The notes under the pieces are model-generated. The model made no database searches, was not told the origin of the DNA, and worked only from the letters and a program-made list of their open reading frames with translations. DNA of 41,476 nt from Clostridia bacterium (GTDB taxonomy: Bacteria > Bacillota > Clostridia > Oscillospirales > CAG-272), in assembly GCA_017937845.1 (NCBI GenBank), contig JAGBCV010000059.1, positions 1 to 41,476 on the forward strand, in the 5' to 3' direction. Of the stretch, positions 24,899 to 32,138 are shown piece after piece (the first letter of the stretch is position 1; every line of letters begins with the position of its first letter). Position numbers and translations under genes: made by a program.

Positions 24899-25804
24899 TC
24901 AGCGGGGATTCGTCGCTTTCTTGAAAAGCGGTTTATCCTCCGCGCAGAGCCATGCGCCGATGATCATCAGCAAAAGAGCGATGAAATACGTAATGGGGGG
25001 CATTTCGCGGAATATGAAAAGCGAGAGAAGCGTTCCGATGAACGGTGCTATCGCATAATACGCGCTCGTTCGGGCGGCACCCAAAATTCTTTGCGCGTAG
25101 ACGTAGAAAAAGATGCTGAGTCCATACGCGACAAAGCCGACGGCAAGGACCGCAAGCACACTCCAAAGGGAGGTCAAGCGTTCTCCAAGACAAAGCCCGA
25201 TGATAACGGAGCCTGTTCCCGAGAAAATACCCTTGAGCAAAACGATTTCCAGCGGGTCTTTGGCAGAAAGCTTTCTCGTGCAGTTGTTTTCAACGCCCCA
25301 ACAGATACAAGCCAGCAGAATAAAAAGAGAGCCGACGGAAAAGCGGAGCGCGGTGATATCCTCAAAGGAAAGAAGCGCACAGGATGCGGTCACAAAGAGG
25401 ATCCCGACCCAAAGACGAGGGCTGATGGCTTCCTTGAAGATGACAAGCGCGATGATGGCGGTTGCCACGATTTCAAAATTATTGAGAAGAGAAGCGTTTG
25501 CCGCCGTGGTGAAGCTCAGACCCAAAAGAAGAAAAATGGGAGCGGCAATATCCAAAAGAATCATGGCAAGCGTATAGGGCAAGTCTGATTTTGTGATTTT
25601 TTCTTCCGTTGTTTTCGTTTTTTTGATTTTGCGTATGAGCGCAATGATGCCCATGCCAAGACCTGCGCCGATATAAAGGAAGCCTGCCATGAGCGTGGAG
25701 GGCATTTCCGTAAGCAAGAGCTTGGAAAACGGCGCGTTCACAGCATAAAGCGCCGCGGCAAGAATGGCAAGGAAAATACCTTTTGCATGAGTGGATTTCA
25801 TCAT
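24899..25804 (-). CDS. EamA/DMT-family transporter
   Basis: A 301-residue protein with about ten membrane helices in two repeated halves, as expected for EamA. The first half opens GIFLAILAAALYAVNAPFSK and the second GSLFILLACICWGVENN. The conserved end-of-repeat patterns PLGxxL-like (TAANASLLNN) and APFIGTLLSLFIFRE are present. Such proteins export metabolites, often amino acids; the substrate is unknown. The ATG is three bases after the mntP stop with no separate ribosome binding site, so the two are translationally coupled. Confidence 0.92.
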   Translation of the reverse strand: MMKSTHAKGIFLAILAAALYAVNAPFSKLLLTEMPSTLMAGFLYIGAGLGMGIIALIRKIKKTKTTEEKITKSDLPYTLAMILLDIAAPIFLLLGLSFTTAANASLLNNFEIVATAIIALVIFKEAISPRLWVGILFVTASCALLSFEDITALRFSVGSLFILLACICWGVENNCTRKLSAKDPLEIVLLKGIFSGTGSVIIGLCLGERLTSLWSVLAVLAVGFVAYGLSIFFYVYAQRILGAARTSAYYAIAPFIGTLLSLFIFREMPPITYFIALLLMIIGAWLCAEDKPLFKKATNPR

Positions 25805-25807
25805 TGT

Positions 25808-26395
25808 TCAGAACCAACTCGTAATGAAAATTTCAAGACCGATGAAAAGGAGAATCGCGCCGCCGAAGATATTGGCTTTGCCCGCGATACAGGTGCCGAC
25901 CTTTTTGCCGATATGAACACCGATAAGGCATATCCAAAAGGTGACGGCCGCGATGAGCGCCGCCGCAAGGAGCGCCATGGGAAGCGTATGCTCTGCGATG
26001 GTAAAGCCAACGGAAAGCGCATCAATGGAGGTCGCAATTCCTTGAATGATCAGACCGCCAAGACCTGCTTTGTGTTCGGGCATATCACAGCAGTTTCGCG
26101 TTTTGATGCCTTCGATCAGCATCTTACCGCCGATAAAGCCGAGAAGACCGAGCGCGATCCACGGAATCCATGCTTCAAAGGATTCAAAATATTGTACGAT
26201 GGTATGGATACATACCCAACCGATGAGGGGCATGAGCGCCTGAAAGAAAGCGAAAAGTCCGGCGATACCGCACATTTTGCGCTTTTTCATTTTCGGCTCG
26301 TTCAGACCGTTGGCAAGAGAGACCGCAAACGCATCCATGGCAAGTCCGACGCCGAGCATGATGCTTGTAAAAAAGAAATTAAAATCGATTGGCAT
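25808..26395 (-). CDS. mntP: MntP family manganese efflux pump
   Basis: The 195-residue inner-membrane protein has six helices in two three-helix repeats. Each begins with the family motif carrying an aspartate in the membrane: GVGLAMDAFAVSLANG and GIATSIDALSVGFTIAE. MntP exports Mn(II). ATG 26395 has GGAGG 11 bp upstream; an in-frame TTG at 26413 overlaps that site and is rejected. No manganese riboswitch is seen in its short upstream gap, unlike the P-type ATPase at 32139. It may be read through from galT past a long hairpin. Confidence 0.93.
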   Translation of the reverse strand: MPIDFNFFFTSIMLGVGLAMDAFAVSLANGLNEPKMKKRKMCGIAGLFAFFQALMPLIGWVCIHTIVQYFESFEAWIPWIALGLLGFIGGKMLIEGIKTRNCCDMPEHKAGLGGLIIQGIATSIDALSVGFTIAEHTLPMALLAAALIAAVTFWICLIGVHIGKKVGTCIAGKANIFGGAILLFIGLEIFITSWF

Positions 26396-26414
26396 TTTTT
26401 TGTTTTCCTCCAAT

Positions 26415-26447
26415 TTTAAGCGGAGATAGAAGCTATCTCCGCTTAAA
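26415..26447 (-). terminator. Strong hairpin without a T run between galT and mntP
   Basis: A perfect 15-bp stem (26415-26429 with 26433-26447). On the minus strand it is followed by ATTGG rather than Ts, so it is probably an incomplete terminator or RNA-processing or stabilising hairpin within a galT-mntP-eamA transcript. Confidence 0.5.
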
Positions 26448-26451
26448 GCTA

Positions 26452-27948
26452 TTAGTTGTTTACGCTGTCAACGAATTTGGTGAACGCATTTCTGCCTTCT
26501 TCGGTGCATTTGTAAACGCCTGCATCTTCGAGAACACGGACGAAGGTCTTACCGATCTCTGCACGGAGAATTTCGGTTGTGTTTTCTGCGGTGAAGGTGT
26601 AATCATTCTTGAAACGTGCGAACCAATCCGCATGAGCGGCAACACGTTCGTCGTCAGCAGGATTTTTGCCTGCGAGAATGACTTCTTCAAGGATCGCCAT
26701 TTCCTTTTTAAGACGTGCGGGAAGGACTGCAAGACCCATAACCTCAATCAGACCGATATTTTCTTTCTTGATGTTATGGAGCTCTGCGTGGGGATGATAT
26801 ACGCCGAGAGGATGTTCTTCGGTGGTGATGTTGTTGCGGAGAACGAGATCAAGCTCGAAATCTTCACCGCGGCGGCGCGCGATAGGTGTGATGGTGTTGT
26901 GAGGTTCACCGTCGGTCTCAGCAAATACGAAAGCGTCCGCGTCGGTATAACCGCGCCAAGCGACGAGGATCTTATCTGCAAGGTCGACAAGACGAGCTTT
27001 ATCCTTGCCGCTGATACGGATAACGGAGAGCGGCCATTTTACGATGCCTGCCTTGATATCCTCATAGCCCTTGAAAACGATATCCTTTTCGATGGGTGCT
27101 TCTTCCATGGCGAAGGTATAATGACCGCCTTGGAAATGGTTATGAGAAAGGATAGAACCGCCGACGATGGGGAGGTCCGCGTTTGAGCCGATGAAGTAAT
27201 GGGGGAGAAATTCTTCAAAATCGAGCAAGCGCTTAAAGGTATCGCGTTCGATCTTCATCGGAACGTGTGCGCCCGAAAGTGCGATGCAATGCTCGTTATA
27301 ATAAACGTAGGGGGAATACTGCAAGAACCATGCTTCGTCTGCAATGGTCATGGGAATGATACGGTGATTTTCTCTGGCAGCCGCGCGAAGATTGCCTGCG
27401 AAGCCTTCATTTTCCGCGCAAAGCGCACATTTCGGATAACCGCTCTGCGGGAGTGCTTTGGCGGCGGCGATGGCTTTCGGGTCCTTTTCGGGCTTGGAAA
27501 GGTTGATGGTGATGTCGATATCACCGTAAACGGAGGGAACCTTCCAGCGGAGGTCTTTTTTGACGCGATATGTACGAATGTAGTCGGTCGCGCAGGAGAA
27601 CGCATAATACCAATCGGTCGCCTTTACGGGATCTTCCGCATAAAGCTTCTTGAATTTACCGATAACCTCGGAGGGGCGAGGCGTGAGCAGACCCATGATA
27701 CGCGCATCAAAAAGGTCGCGCTGGGTTACGCCGTTGTCGGGGAGGATACCGTTTTCAAACGCATAGTCGAGGATATCACGAAGGATATCTTCCAGCTCTG
27801 CGTTTGCATCTGCGGGTTCATCTTCAAAATTGTCAAGATGAAGCGCATCAAGGAGAAGATTACGAGAATAAATACGGTCTTCCTTTTCAATAAGTCCGTT
27901 TTTCTCCGCATAATCAAGGAGTTCGTTGATTCTTGCAAAAATGTTCAT
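26452..27948 (-). CDS. galT: UDP-glucose--hexose-1-phosphate uridylyltransferase, Firmicutes type
   Basis: Leloir-pathway enzyme exchanging UMP between UDP-glucose and galactose-1-phosphate. The 498-residue length and sequence match the class II GalT of Firmicutes, not the shorter class I. Visible segments include RNLLLDAL near the N terminus, SILSHNHFQGG with the histidines near the active site, and HPHAELHNIKKENIGLIEVMG. GGAGAT lies 8 bp before the ATG. It is the second gene after rlmL (26-bp gap). galK and galE are not in the window. Confidence 0.95.
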   Translation of the reverse strand: MNIFARINELLDYAEKNGLIEKEDRIYSRNLLLDALHLDNFEDEPADANAELEDILRDILDYAFENGILPDNGVTQRDLFDARIMGLLTPRPSEVIGKFKKLYAEDPVKATDWYYAFSCATDYIRTYRVKKDLRWKVPSVYGDIDITINLSKPEKDPKAIAAAKALPQSGYPKCALCAENEGFAGNLRAAARENHRIIPMTIADEAWFLQYSPYVYYNEHCIALSGAHVPMKIERDTFKRLLDFEEFLPHYFIGSNADLPIVGGSILSHNHFQGGHYTFAMEEAPIEKDIVFKGYEDIKAGIVKWPLSVIRISGKDKARLVDLADKILVAWRGYTDADAFVFAETDGEPHNTITPIARRRGEDFELDLVLRNNITTEEHPLGVYHPHAELHNIKKENIGLIEVMGLAVLPARLKKEMAILEEVILAGKNPADDERVAAHADWFARFKNDYTFTAENTTEILRAEIGKTFVRVLEDAGVYKCTEEGRNAFTKFVDSVNN

Positions 27949-27974
27949 AATATATCTCCATTCTGCCGTGAGGC

Positions 27975-29120
27975 TTATTTCTTTTTGTTCGTTTTTCCGT
28001 CTGCTTTTTTGAAGAACTGATAAAAATAGCAGGGAAGCATACCGTTATAGAGCTTGCGGACCTTGTCCGCTTTTCTGCCGTAGAGCTTTTCAAAGCCGTC
28101 GTGCGCGGTGATGACGTAGATCTGCCAAGGGTCCAGGCTTGGGAAATGCTTGCCCATACCGCGGTAGAGCTTTTCCGCTTCCGCAAGCGTGCCGAGTCGT
28201 TCACCATACGGCGGATTGCAAACGACAGTACCGCGTCTGCCCTCCGTGGCGATCTTCAAGGCGTCCTTTTGGAAGACCTTGACGTAATCTTCCATGCCTG
28301 CCGCTTTGACGCACATCTCAGCGTTTTTGACGGCTTCCGCGTCGATGTCGGAAGCGTACGCTTCAAATTCCGTATCGAGCGTTCTTGCCGCTCTTGCTTC
28401 CTCTTTTGCCTTTTCAAAAAGATCTTTCGGAAGAAAGGCAAAGTCCTCTGCCGCGAAATGACGGTTCAGACCGGGCGCGGTGTTGGTCATGAGCATTGCC
28501 GCTTCGATCGGGATCGTTGCCGAACCGCAAAACGGGTCGTGAAGCAATACGTTTTCTCTCATGCGGGCGAATTTTACGAGCGCCGCCGCCAAAGTTTCAC
28601 GGAGCGGTGCGGGAATATTTTGCGGACGGTATCCGCGTTTATGAAGCGCTACGCCCGAGGTGTCGATCATGAGAGAGGCTTCATCCTTGAGAAGGAAAAA
28701 TTCGATTTGATAGGTTTCCTTTTCTTCGGGAAGCCAATCGGTGTGATACGCCGCGGAAAGGCGTGTCGCAACGGCTTTTTTGATGATCTTCTGACAGTCG
28801 GGAATGCTGAAAAGTGTGCTTTTGATGGAATGTCCTTTGACGGGGAATGTGCCGCCCTTGGGAATGAAATCCTCCCAAGGAAGCGCTTTCGTGCCATCAA
28901 AAAGCTCGGTAAAGGTGGTGGCGCGGAATTTCTCAAGCAAAATGAAAACGCGCTCTGCGGTGCGAAGCCAAATATTCGCGCGCGCAATGGCATTTTCATC
29001 TCCCTCAAAGGTTACTCTGCCGTCGATGGTTTCGATTCGTTTATAGCCGAGGGCATCGATCTCCTCTCCGAGAAGATGCTCCAGCCCAAAAAGACAGGTC
29101 GCAACGAGTTTGAATGTCAT
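27975..29120 (-). CDS. rlmL: THUMP-domain RNA methyltransferase, RlmL/YpsC-like
   Basis: An N-terminal ferredoxin-like and THUMP region (about 1-155) is followed by a Rossmann SAM-dependent methyltransferase. Within that, HDPFCGSATIPIEAA is motif I region and VVCNPPYGERLG is the catalytic NPPY. This is the COG0116 pattern, which methylates N2 of a guanosine in 23S rRNA. The related RlmL of enterobacteria is longer because RlmK is fused; here it is not. GAGGT precedes the ATG. Specific target base is inferred from the family. The C terminus is lysine-rich. Confidence 0.9.
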   Translation of the reverse strand: MTFKLVATCLFGLEHLLGEEIDALGYKRIETIDGRVTFEGDENAIARANIWLRTAERVFILLEKFRATTFTELFDGTKALPWEDFIPKGGTFPVKGHSIKSTLFSIPDCQKIIKKAVATRLSAAYHTDWLPEEKETYQIEFFLLKDEASLMIDTSGVALHKRGYRPQNIPAPLRETLAAALVKFARMRENVLLHDPFCGSATIPIEAAMLMTNTAPGLNRHFAAEDFAFLPKDLFEKAKEEARAARTLDTEFEAYASDIDAEAVKNAEMCVKAAGMEDYVKVFQKDALKIATEGRRGTVVCNPPYGERLGTLAEAEKLYRGMGKHFPSLDPWQIYVITAHDGFEKLYGRKADKVRKLYNGMLPCYFYQFFKKADGKTNKKK

Positions 29121-29151
29121 AAATACCTCGATTTTTATATTTTATAATATC

Positions 29152-29180
29152 ATTCTACCACAAGTATCAGCAAAATGCAA
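29152..29180 (-). promoter_or_regulatory. Promoter of rlmL-galT
   Basis: Minus strand: TTGCAT (29175-29180), 17-bp spacer, TAGAAT (29152-29157). Moderate match; divergent from the strong promoter at 29230. Confidence 0.6.
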
Positions 29181-29229
29181 ATGGATATTCTATAAACTTA
29201 TCGAATTTTTGATGTTTTTTATGTTTTCG

Positions 29230-29258
29230 TTGACAGGAAAAACATGAAATGCTATAAT
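29230..29258 (+). promoter_or_regulatory. Full-consensus promoter of the beta-helix gene
   Basis: TTGACA at 29230-29235, 17-bp spacer, TATAAT at 29253-29258: both boxes are perfect, so basal expression should be high unless repressed. Confidence 0.9.
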
Positions 29259-29304
29259 AAATTTATCTTGAAATGCAATATTTCAACAAGAGGAGGAAAA
29301 ATCT

Positions 29305-30399
29305 ATGAGTTACGGCATCAATGTTTTCGATTTCGGTGCAAAAGGAGATGGCACGACGGACGATACCGCGGCGATTCAAGCGGCGATCGATTATACCGCG
29401 AAGCGCGGAGGCGGAAAAATTTATTTTCCTTATACACCGAGAGGATATCGCATCGCTTCTCCCGCCATCGAGGAGGTAAACGGAAAGCCGACGCGCGCTC
29501 AGCTTGTCATTCCCGCAGGGACTGCCAATATTCAGCTTGAGGGCGAAATGCCATGCCGTTTTCTCTATGCGTATCAAGTGCGTCCTGTTGACAGTCCGTA
29601 TGGAACGACGCGCTTTATGCCGCAACCGAGCGATCCCGAGCCGCGTATTTTTTCCAGTACAACGATCTTCTCCGATTGGGATGCCCCCGAGGAGCATGAT
29701 CCAAAGGCACGTCCGTATTCGATCCTTTCCGCGCCGGAGGGAACATCTTGCCGCGGAAAATTCAGTTGCTCGCAGGTCACGGTCACGAATCTTGAATTTT
29801 TGGTTCCGATGCGCCGCGATAAAATGTATCCCACCCAATCTGCTGTGAATTTGCAAAACGTCAGCCGCGTTCACGTCATCGATAGCCAATTTGCGCTTTT
29901 GGAATCTGTGGGAGATTCGGTGCTTGGCGCGGAGCTTCAAGAAAATCCATGTCATACGGTCGGACTCATGATGTCGGGCGACCAGAATGACCATAATGTC
30001 ATTCGTAGCGTAGCGGTGCAGGGCTTCAAATACGGTCTTGTCATCGGGGAACACGTGATTGCAGATTACGTCTACGTTCACAACTGTGAGGAGGGTATCG
30101 TTCTTCACGACGCATCGCATATTTCCATGATCCAGCATATCGTGGCACAGCATAATCGCTGTATCATCACCACCACACGCGGAGAATTGTTTGGGCATAG
30201 ACCCGGACCTTGCAATCTGAGCGTCGGTACGGTAAACTATGAGCCCGGGCATGGTCACAGACCCGAGATCAGCCGTCTTGTGTGGGGTGTTTATGACCCC
30301 GAAAAGCGCTTGCGCGGTTCTATGAAATGGCACCAGCCGGGTGGCGACCTTGTTTTTCCCACGCTTTGCAGTGAGAATTTTATTGTTGAAAAATATTAA
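29305..30399 (+). CDS. Right-handed beta-helix (pectate-lyase superfamily) protein
   Basis: The N terminus shows the signature NVFDFGAKGDGTTDDTAAIQ of the pectate-lyase-superfamily (PF12708/GH28-like) fold, followed by GGKIYFP. The rest, to residue 364, shows the short hydrophobic strands of a beta helix. I do not see the aspartate set (NTD/DD/GHG) that defines active polygalacturonases, so I do not assign pectinase activity. No signal peptide is present. GGAGG lies 9 bp before ATG 29305. It is a single-gene unit. It could be a glycan-active enzyme or a structural carbohydrate-binding protein. Confidence 0.8.
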   Translation: MSYGINVFDFGAKGDGTTDDTAAIQAAIDYTAKRGGGKIYFPYTPRGYRIASPAIEEVNGKPTRAQLVIPAGTANIQLEGEMPCRFLYAYQVRPVDSPYGTTRFMPQPSDPEPRIFSSTTIFSDWDAPEEHDPKARPYSILSAPEGTSCRGKFSCSQVTVTNLEFLVPMRRDKMYPTQSAVNLQNVSRVHVIDSQFALLESVGDSVLGAELQENPCHTVGLMMSGDQNDHNVIRSVAVQGFKYGLVIGEHVIADYVYVHNCEEGIVLHDASHISMIQHIVAQHNRCIITTTRGELFGHRPGPCNLSVGTVNYEPGHGHRPEISRLVWGVYDPEKRLRGSMKWHQPGGDLVFPTLCSENFIVEKY

Positions 30400-30405
30400 A
30401 ATGAG

Positions 30406-30445
30406 AAATGCACCTCAAAAGGCGATTGGCTTTTGGGGTGCATCG
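30406..30445. terminator. Shared hairpin between convergent genes
   Basis: A 14-bp stem (30408-30421 with 30430-30443, one G-T pair). The better T-rich tail is on the minus strand, so it best serves the nucleoside phosphorylase gene. It lies 9 bp after the beta-helix gene stop. Confidence 0.65.
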
Positions 30446-30460
30446 TATATGCTCCATGCT

Positions 30461-31222
30461 TTATAAAATTTCAACGATGTTTTTGCAAAGCGTGACCAAG
30501 TCATAGCGAATCCCTTTACGGCTTCGCCAAGCTCTGTTGCTCCATTCTTGCGAAGAAACATCGTCCCCGCCGTATATCAGCGCGCCATAGGCAAAGCCTC
30601 TGAACTCGGCAACGGCAATACAGCCCGCTTGCTCCATTTCGACGATCTTTGCGCCCTCTGCCTTTCTGCGTTCGATGCGCTCTTTGGTTTCTCTGAACAT
30701 CGCATCCGTCGTCCATGTAAGTCCGCGAAGATAGGATACGTTATGATTTTCCAAATATGCAACGATTTTTTCGGTGATCTTTGGATCGGTATAGATGTAT
30801 TTGGAGGGCTCTATGTAATGATACGAAAAGCCTTCGTCGCGGATAGCGCCGTCAACGACGAGAAGCTGTCCGACTTCGATGTTTTTATCCAAAACGCCGC
30901 CGCCCCCGCAGAACATGACCTTGGTAATGCCCATCGCGTGAAACAAATCAAGATTGCCTCCGCAGGCAGGGCAACCGATAGCACCGAGCGTGATCAAAAT
31001 ATCGGTATCTGCAAAACGGTATACATATACGGGATTTTCACCGCCGATGGCTCGGGAGAGTGTGATTTTTTCTTCCGCAAGGAGCGTATCGATGACTTCG
31101 GGGAAAAAGGTGATGACCATTTTATCCGTGTCAAAAGGGACGTTGACAAAAACCTCGGGGTTGAGCTTGGCAGTTTTGTTGTCATCAAATTCAAGAATGG
31201 GATATGGATGTGTTGTCATCAT
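30461..31222 (-). CDS. Nucleoside phosphorylase family protein (uridine-phosphorylase-like)
   Basis: A 253-residue member of the PNP/UDP family that splits nucleosides with phosphate, giving base and ribose-1-phosphate. Visible are the phosphate/ribose-binding region GAIGCPACGGNLDLF, then VMFCGGGGVLD and VEMEQAGCIAVAEFRGF, the equivalent of the ribose-binding MES segment with E-Q in place of E-S. AGGAGG lies 8 bp before ATG 31222 (31219 is also possible). It has its own promoter. Substrate base is not determined. Confidence 0.87.
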   Translation of the reverse strand: MMTTHPYPILEFDDNKTAKLNPEVFVNVPFDTDKMVITFFPEVIDTLLAEEKITLSRAIGGENPVYVYRFADTDILITLGAIGCPACGGNLDLFHAMGITKVMFCGGGGVLDKNIEVGQLLVVDGAIRDEGFSYHYIEPSKYIYTDPKITEKIVAYLENHNVSYLRGLTWTTDAMFRETKERIERRKAEGAKIVEMEQAGCIAVAEFRGFAYGALIYGGDDVSSQEWSNRAWRSRKGIRYDLVTLCKNIVEIL

Positions 31223-31258
31223 GGTGTATACCTCCTGTGAGCAATGATATATTGACTA

Positions 31259-31287
31259 AATATATCATAAAAAACAGAAAAAGTCAA
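31259..31287 (-). promoter_or_regulatory. Promoter of the nucleoside phosphorylase gene
   Basis: Minus strand: TTGACT (31282-31287), 17-bp spacer, TATATT (31259-31264). It directly follows the terminator of the upstream DUF2089 unit. Confidence 0.75.
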
Positions 31288-31296
31288 TGCTTTGAT

Positions 31297-31329
31297 AGAA
31301 AAACCGAGCAGTACGGCAACTGCTCGGTT
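31297..31329 (-). terminator. Terminator of the DUF2089 unit
   Basis: Stem AACCGAGCAGT/ACTGCTCGGTT (31302-31312 with 31319-31329) followed on the minus strand by TTTTT-type tail. Confidence 0.88.
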
Positions 31330-31335
31330 CTTTGC

Positions 31336-31671
31336 TTACAGATCTTGAATATTCATTTTCTTGATTTCATTTTGATCGGCATTGTCTTTGGGCGCTTTCA
31401 TGATCAAGCGAACGATAACGAAGATCGCAAGATATACAAGCGCGGGAATCTGACAAACCAAAATCTGACGGATCAGCTCCGCGGTTTCCATGGGTGAGAA
31501 CTGCACGACAAGCGCAACGAAAAGTCCGCCGATAAAGGCGATGATGGGAATGATAAGCCCCATAAATTTGTTTCTTGCTTTGGCACAAATGAAGCATTGT
31601 GCGACGGCGATGCCGATAAGCACGAAAACGAAAAACAATAGTGCCAACTGACGAGGAAGAATAGATGTCAT
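31336..31671 (-). CDS. Small three-helix membrane protein
   Basis: 111 residues with three predicted membrane helices (about 7-27, 37-57 and 70-92) and a polar C-terminal tail. I do not recognise the family. It starts at ATG sharing one base with the preceding stop (TAATG), so translation is coupled to the DUF2089 gene. That pairing of a small DNA-binding protein and a small membrane protein suggests a membrane target regulated by, or modulating, the regulator. The end of the gene is followed by a terminator. Confidence 0.75.
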   Translation of the reverse strand: MTSILPRQLALLFFVFVLIGIAVAQCFICAKARNKFMGLIIPIIAFIGGLFVALVVQFSPMETAELIRQILVCQIPALVYLAIFVIVRLIMKAPKDNADQNEIKKMNIQDL

Positions 31672-31958
31672 TATGATTTCTCCTTTCTATATTCGGTGAT
31701 GATGAGCTTGGCGGTATCATAGTCAAGCTTATCGTCGAGGGCAAGACGCTTGACGAGCGTTACGAACGGCTCATTTTCCGCAGATTCTGTGATGTTGATC
31801 TTTTGTATCAAGCGGTCAAGTCTGAGTCTGACGGTGGGATAGGTTACGCCGTAAAGCGTGGCGATCTCTTTGAGTGAACCCGATGCGAGAATGAAATTTT
31901 TGATGAATTTCAAGTCTTCTTCATCCAGCGCCATGATCCATTCGGGTATTGCTTGCAT
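31671..31958 (-). CDS. DUF2089 helix-turn-helix protein
   Basis: The 95-residue protein matches the DUF2089 pattern: LDEEDLKFIKNFILASGSLKEIA followed by YGVTYPTVRLRLDRLIQKI. The second segment is a helix-turn-helix at about residues 35-58, so a transcription regulator is likely. The zinc-ribbon N terminus found in some longer DUF2089 proteins is missing. AGGAGG lies 8 bp upstream of the ATG. Its promoter is spanned by a 14-bp inverted repeat (31987-32023), so autoregulation is plausible. It is cotranscribed with the small membrane protein. Confidence 0.85.
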   Translation of the reverse strand: MQAIPEWIMALDEEDLKFIKNFILASGSLKEIATLYGVTYPTVRLRLDRLIQKINITESAENEPFVTLVKRLALDDKLDYDTAKLIITEYRKEKS

Positions 31959-31986
31959 TTTATGAAACCTCCTTTTTTATATTATC

Positions 31987-32028
31987 TTTAACAATATTAA
32001 GTATACACTTTAATTTTGTTAAAGTCAA
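31987..32028 (-). promoter_or_regulatory. Promoter with inverted-repeat operator ahead of the DUF2089 gene
   Basis: Minus strand promoter: TTGACT (32023-32028), 17-bp spacer, TATACT (32000-32005). Half-sites at 31987-32000 and 32010-32023 are inverted copies of TTTAACAA(T/A)ATTAA differing at one position, with a 9-bp gap. They flank the -10 box and touch the -35 box, where a repressor would block RNA polymerase. Confidence 0.75.
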
Positions 32029-32094
32029 GACCTTTTGGGAAAATTATGGATTATATTTTGTATGGGCGATTCACAAATCACCCGTAAATATCAC

Positions 32095-32131
32095 AAAACA
32101 AAAACAGCAAGCCCGAAGACTTGCTGTTTTG
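32095..32131 (-). terminator. Terminator of the P-type ATPase gene
   Basis: Stem AAAACAGCAAG (32101-32111)/CTTGCTGTTTT (32120-32130); on the minus strand it is followed by TGTTTTG-type T-rich tail, 10 bp after the ATPase stop. Confidence 0.85.
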
Positions 32132-32138
32132 AAAACGC

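Noticed and set aside
26396..26451. Manganese riboswitch before mntP
   Set aside because: The gap is about 55 bp and contains only a perfect hairpin, without the GGGGAGUAG or GAUGAGAC motifs.
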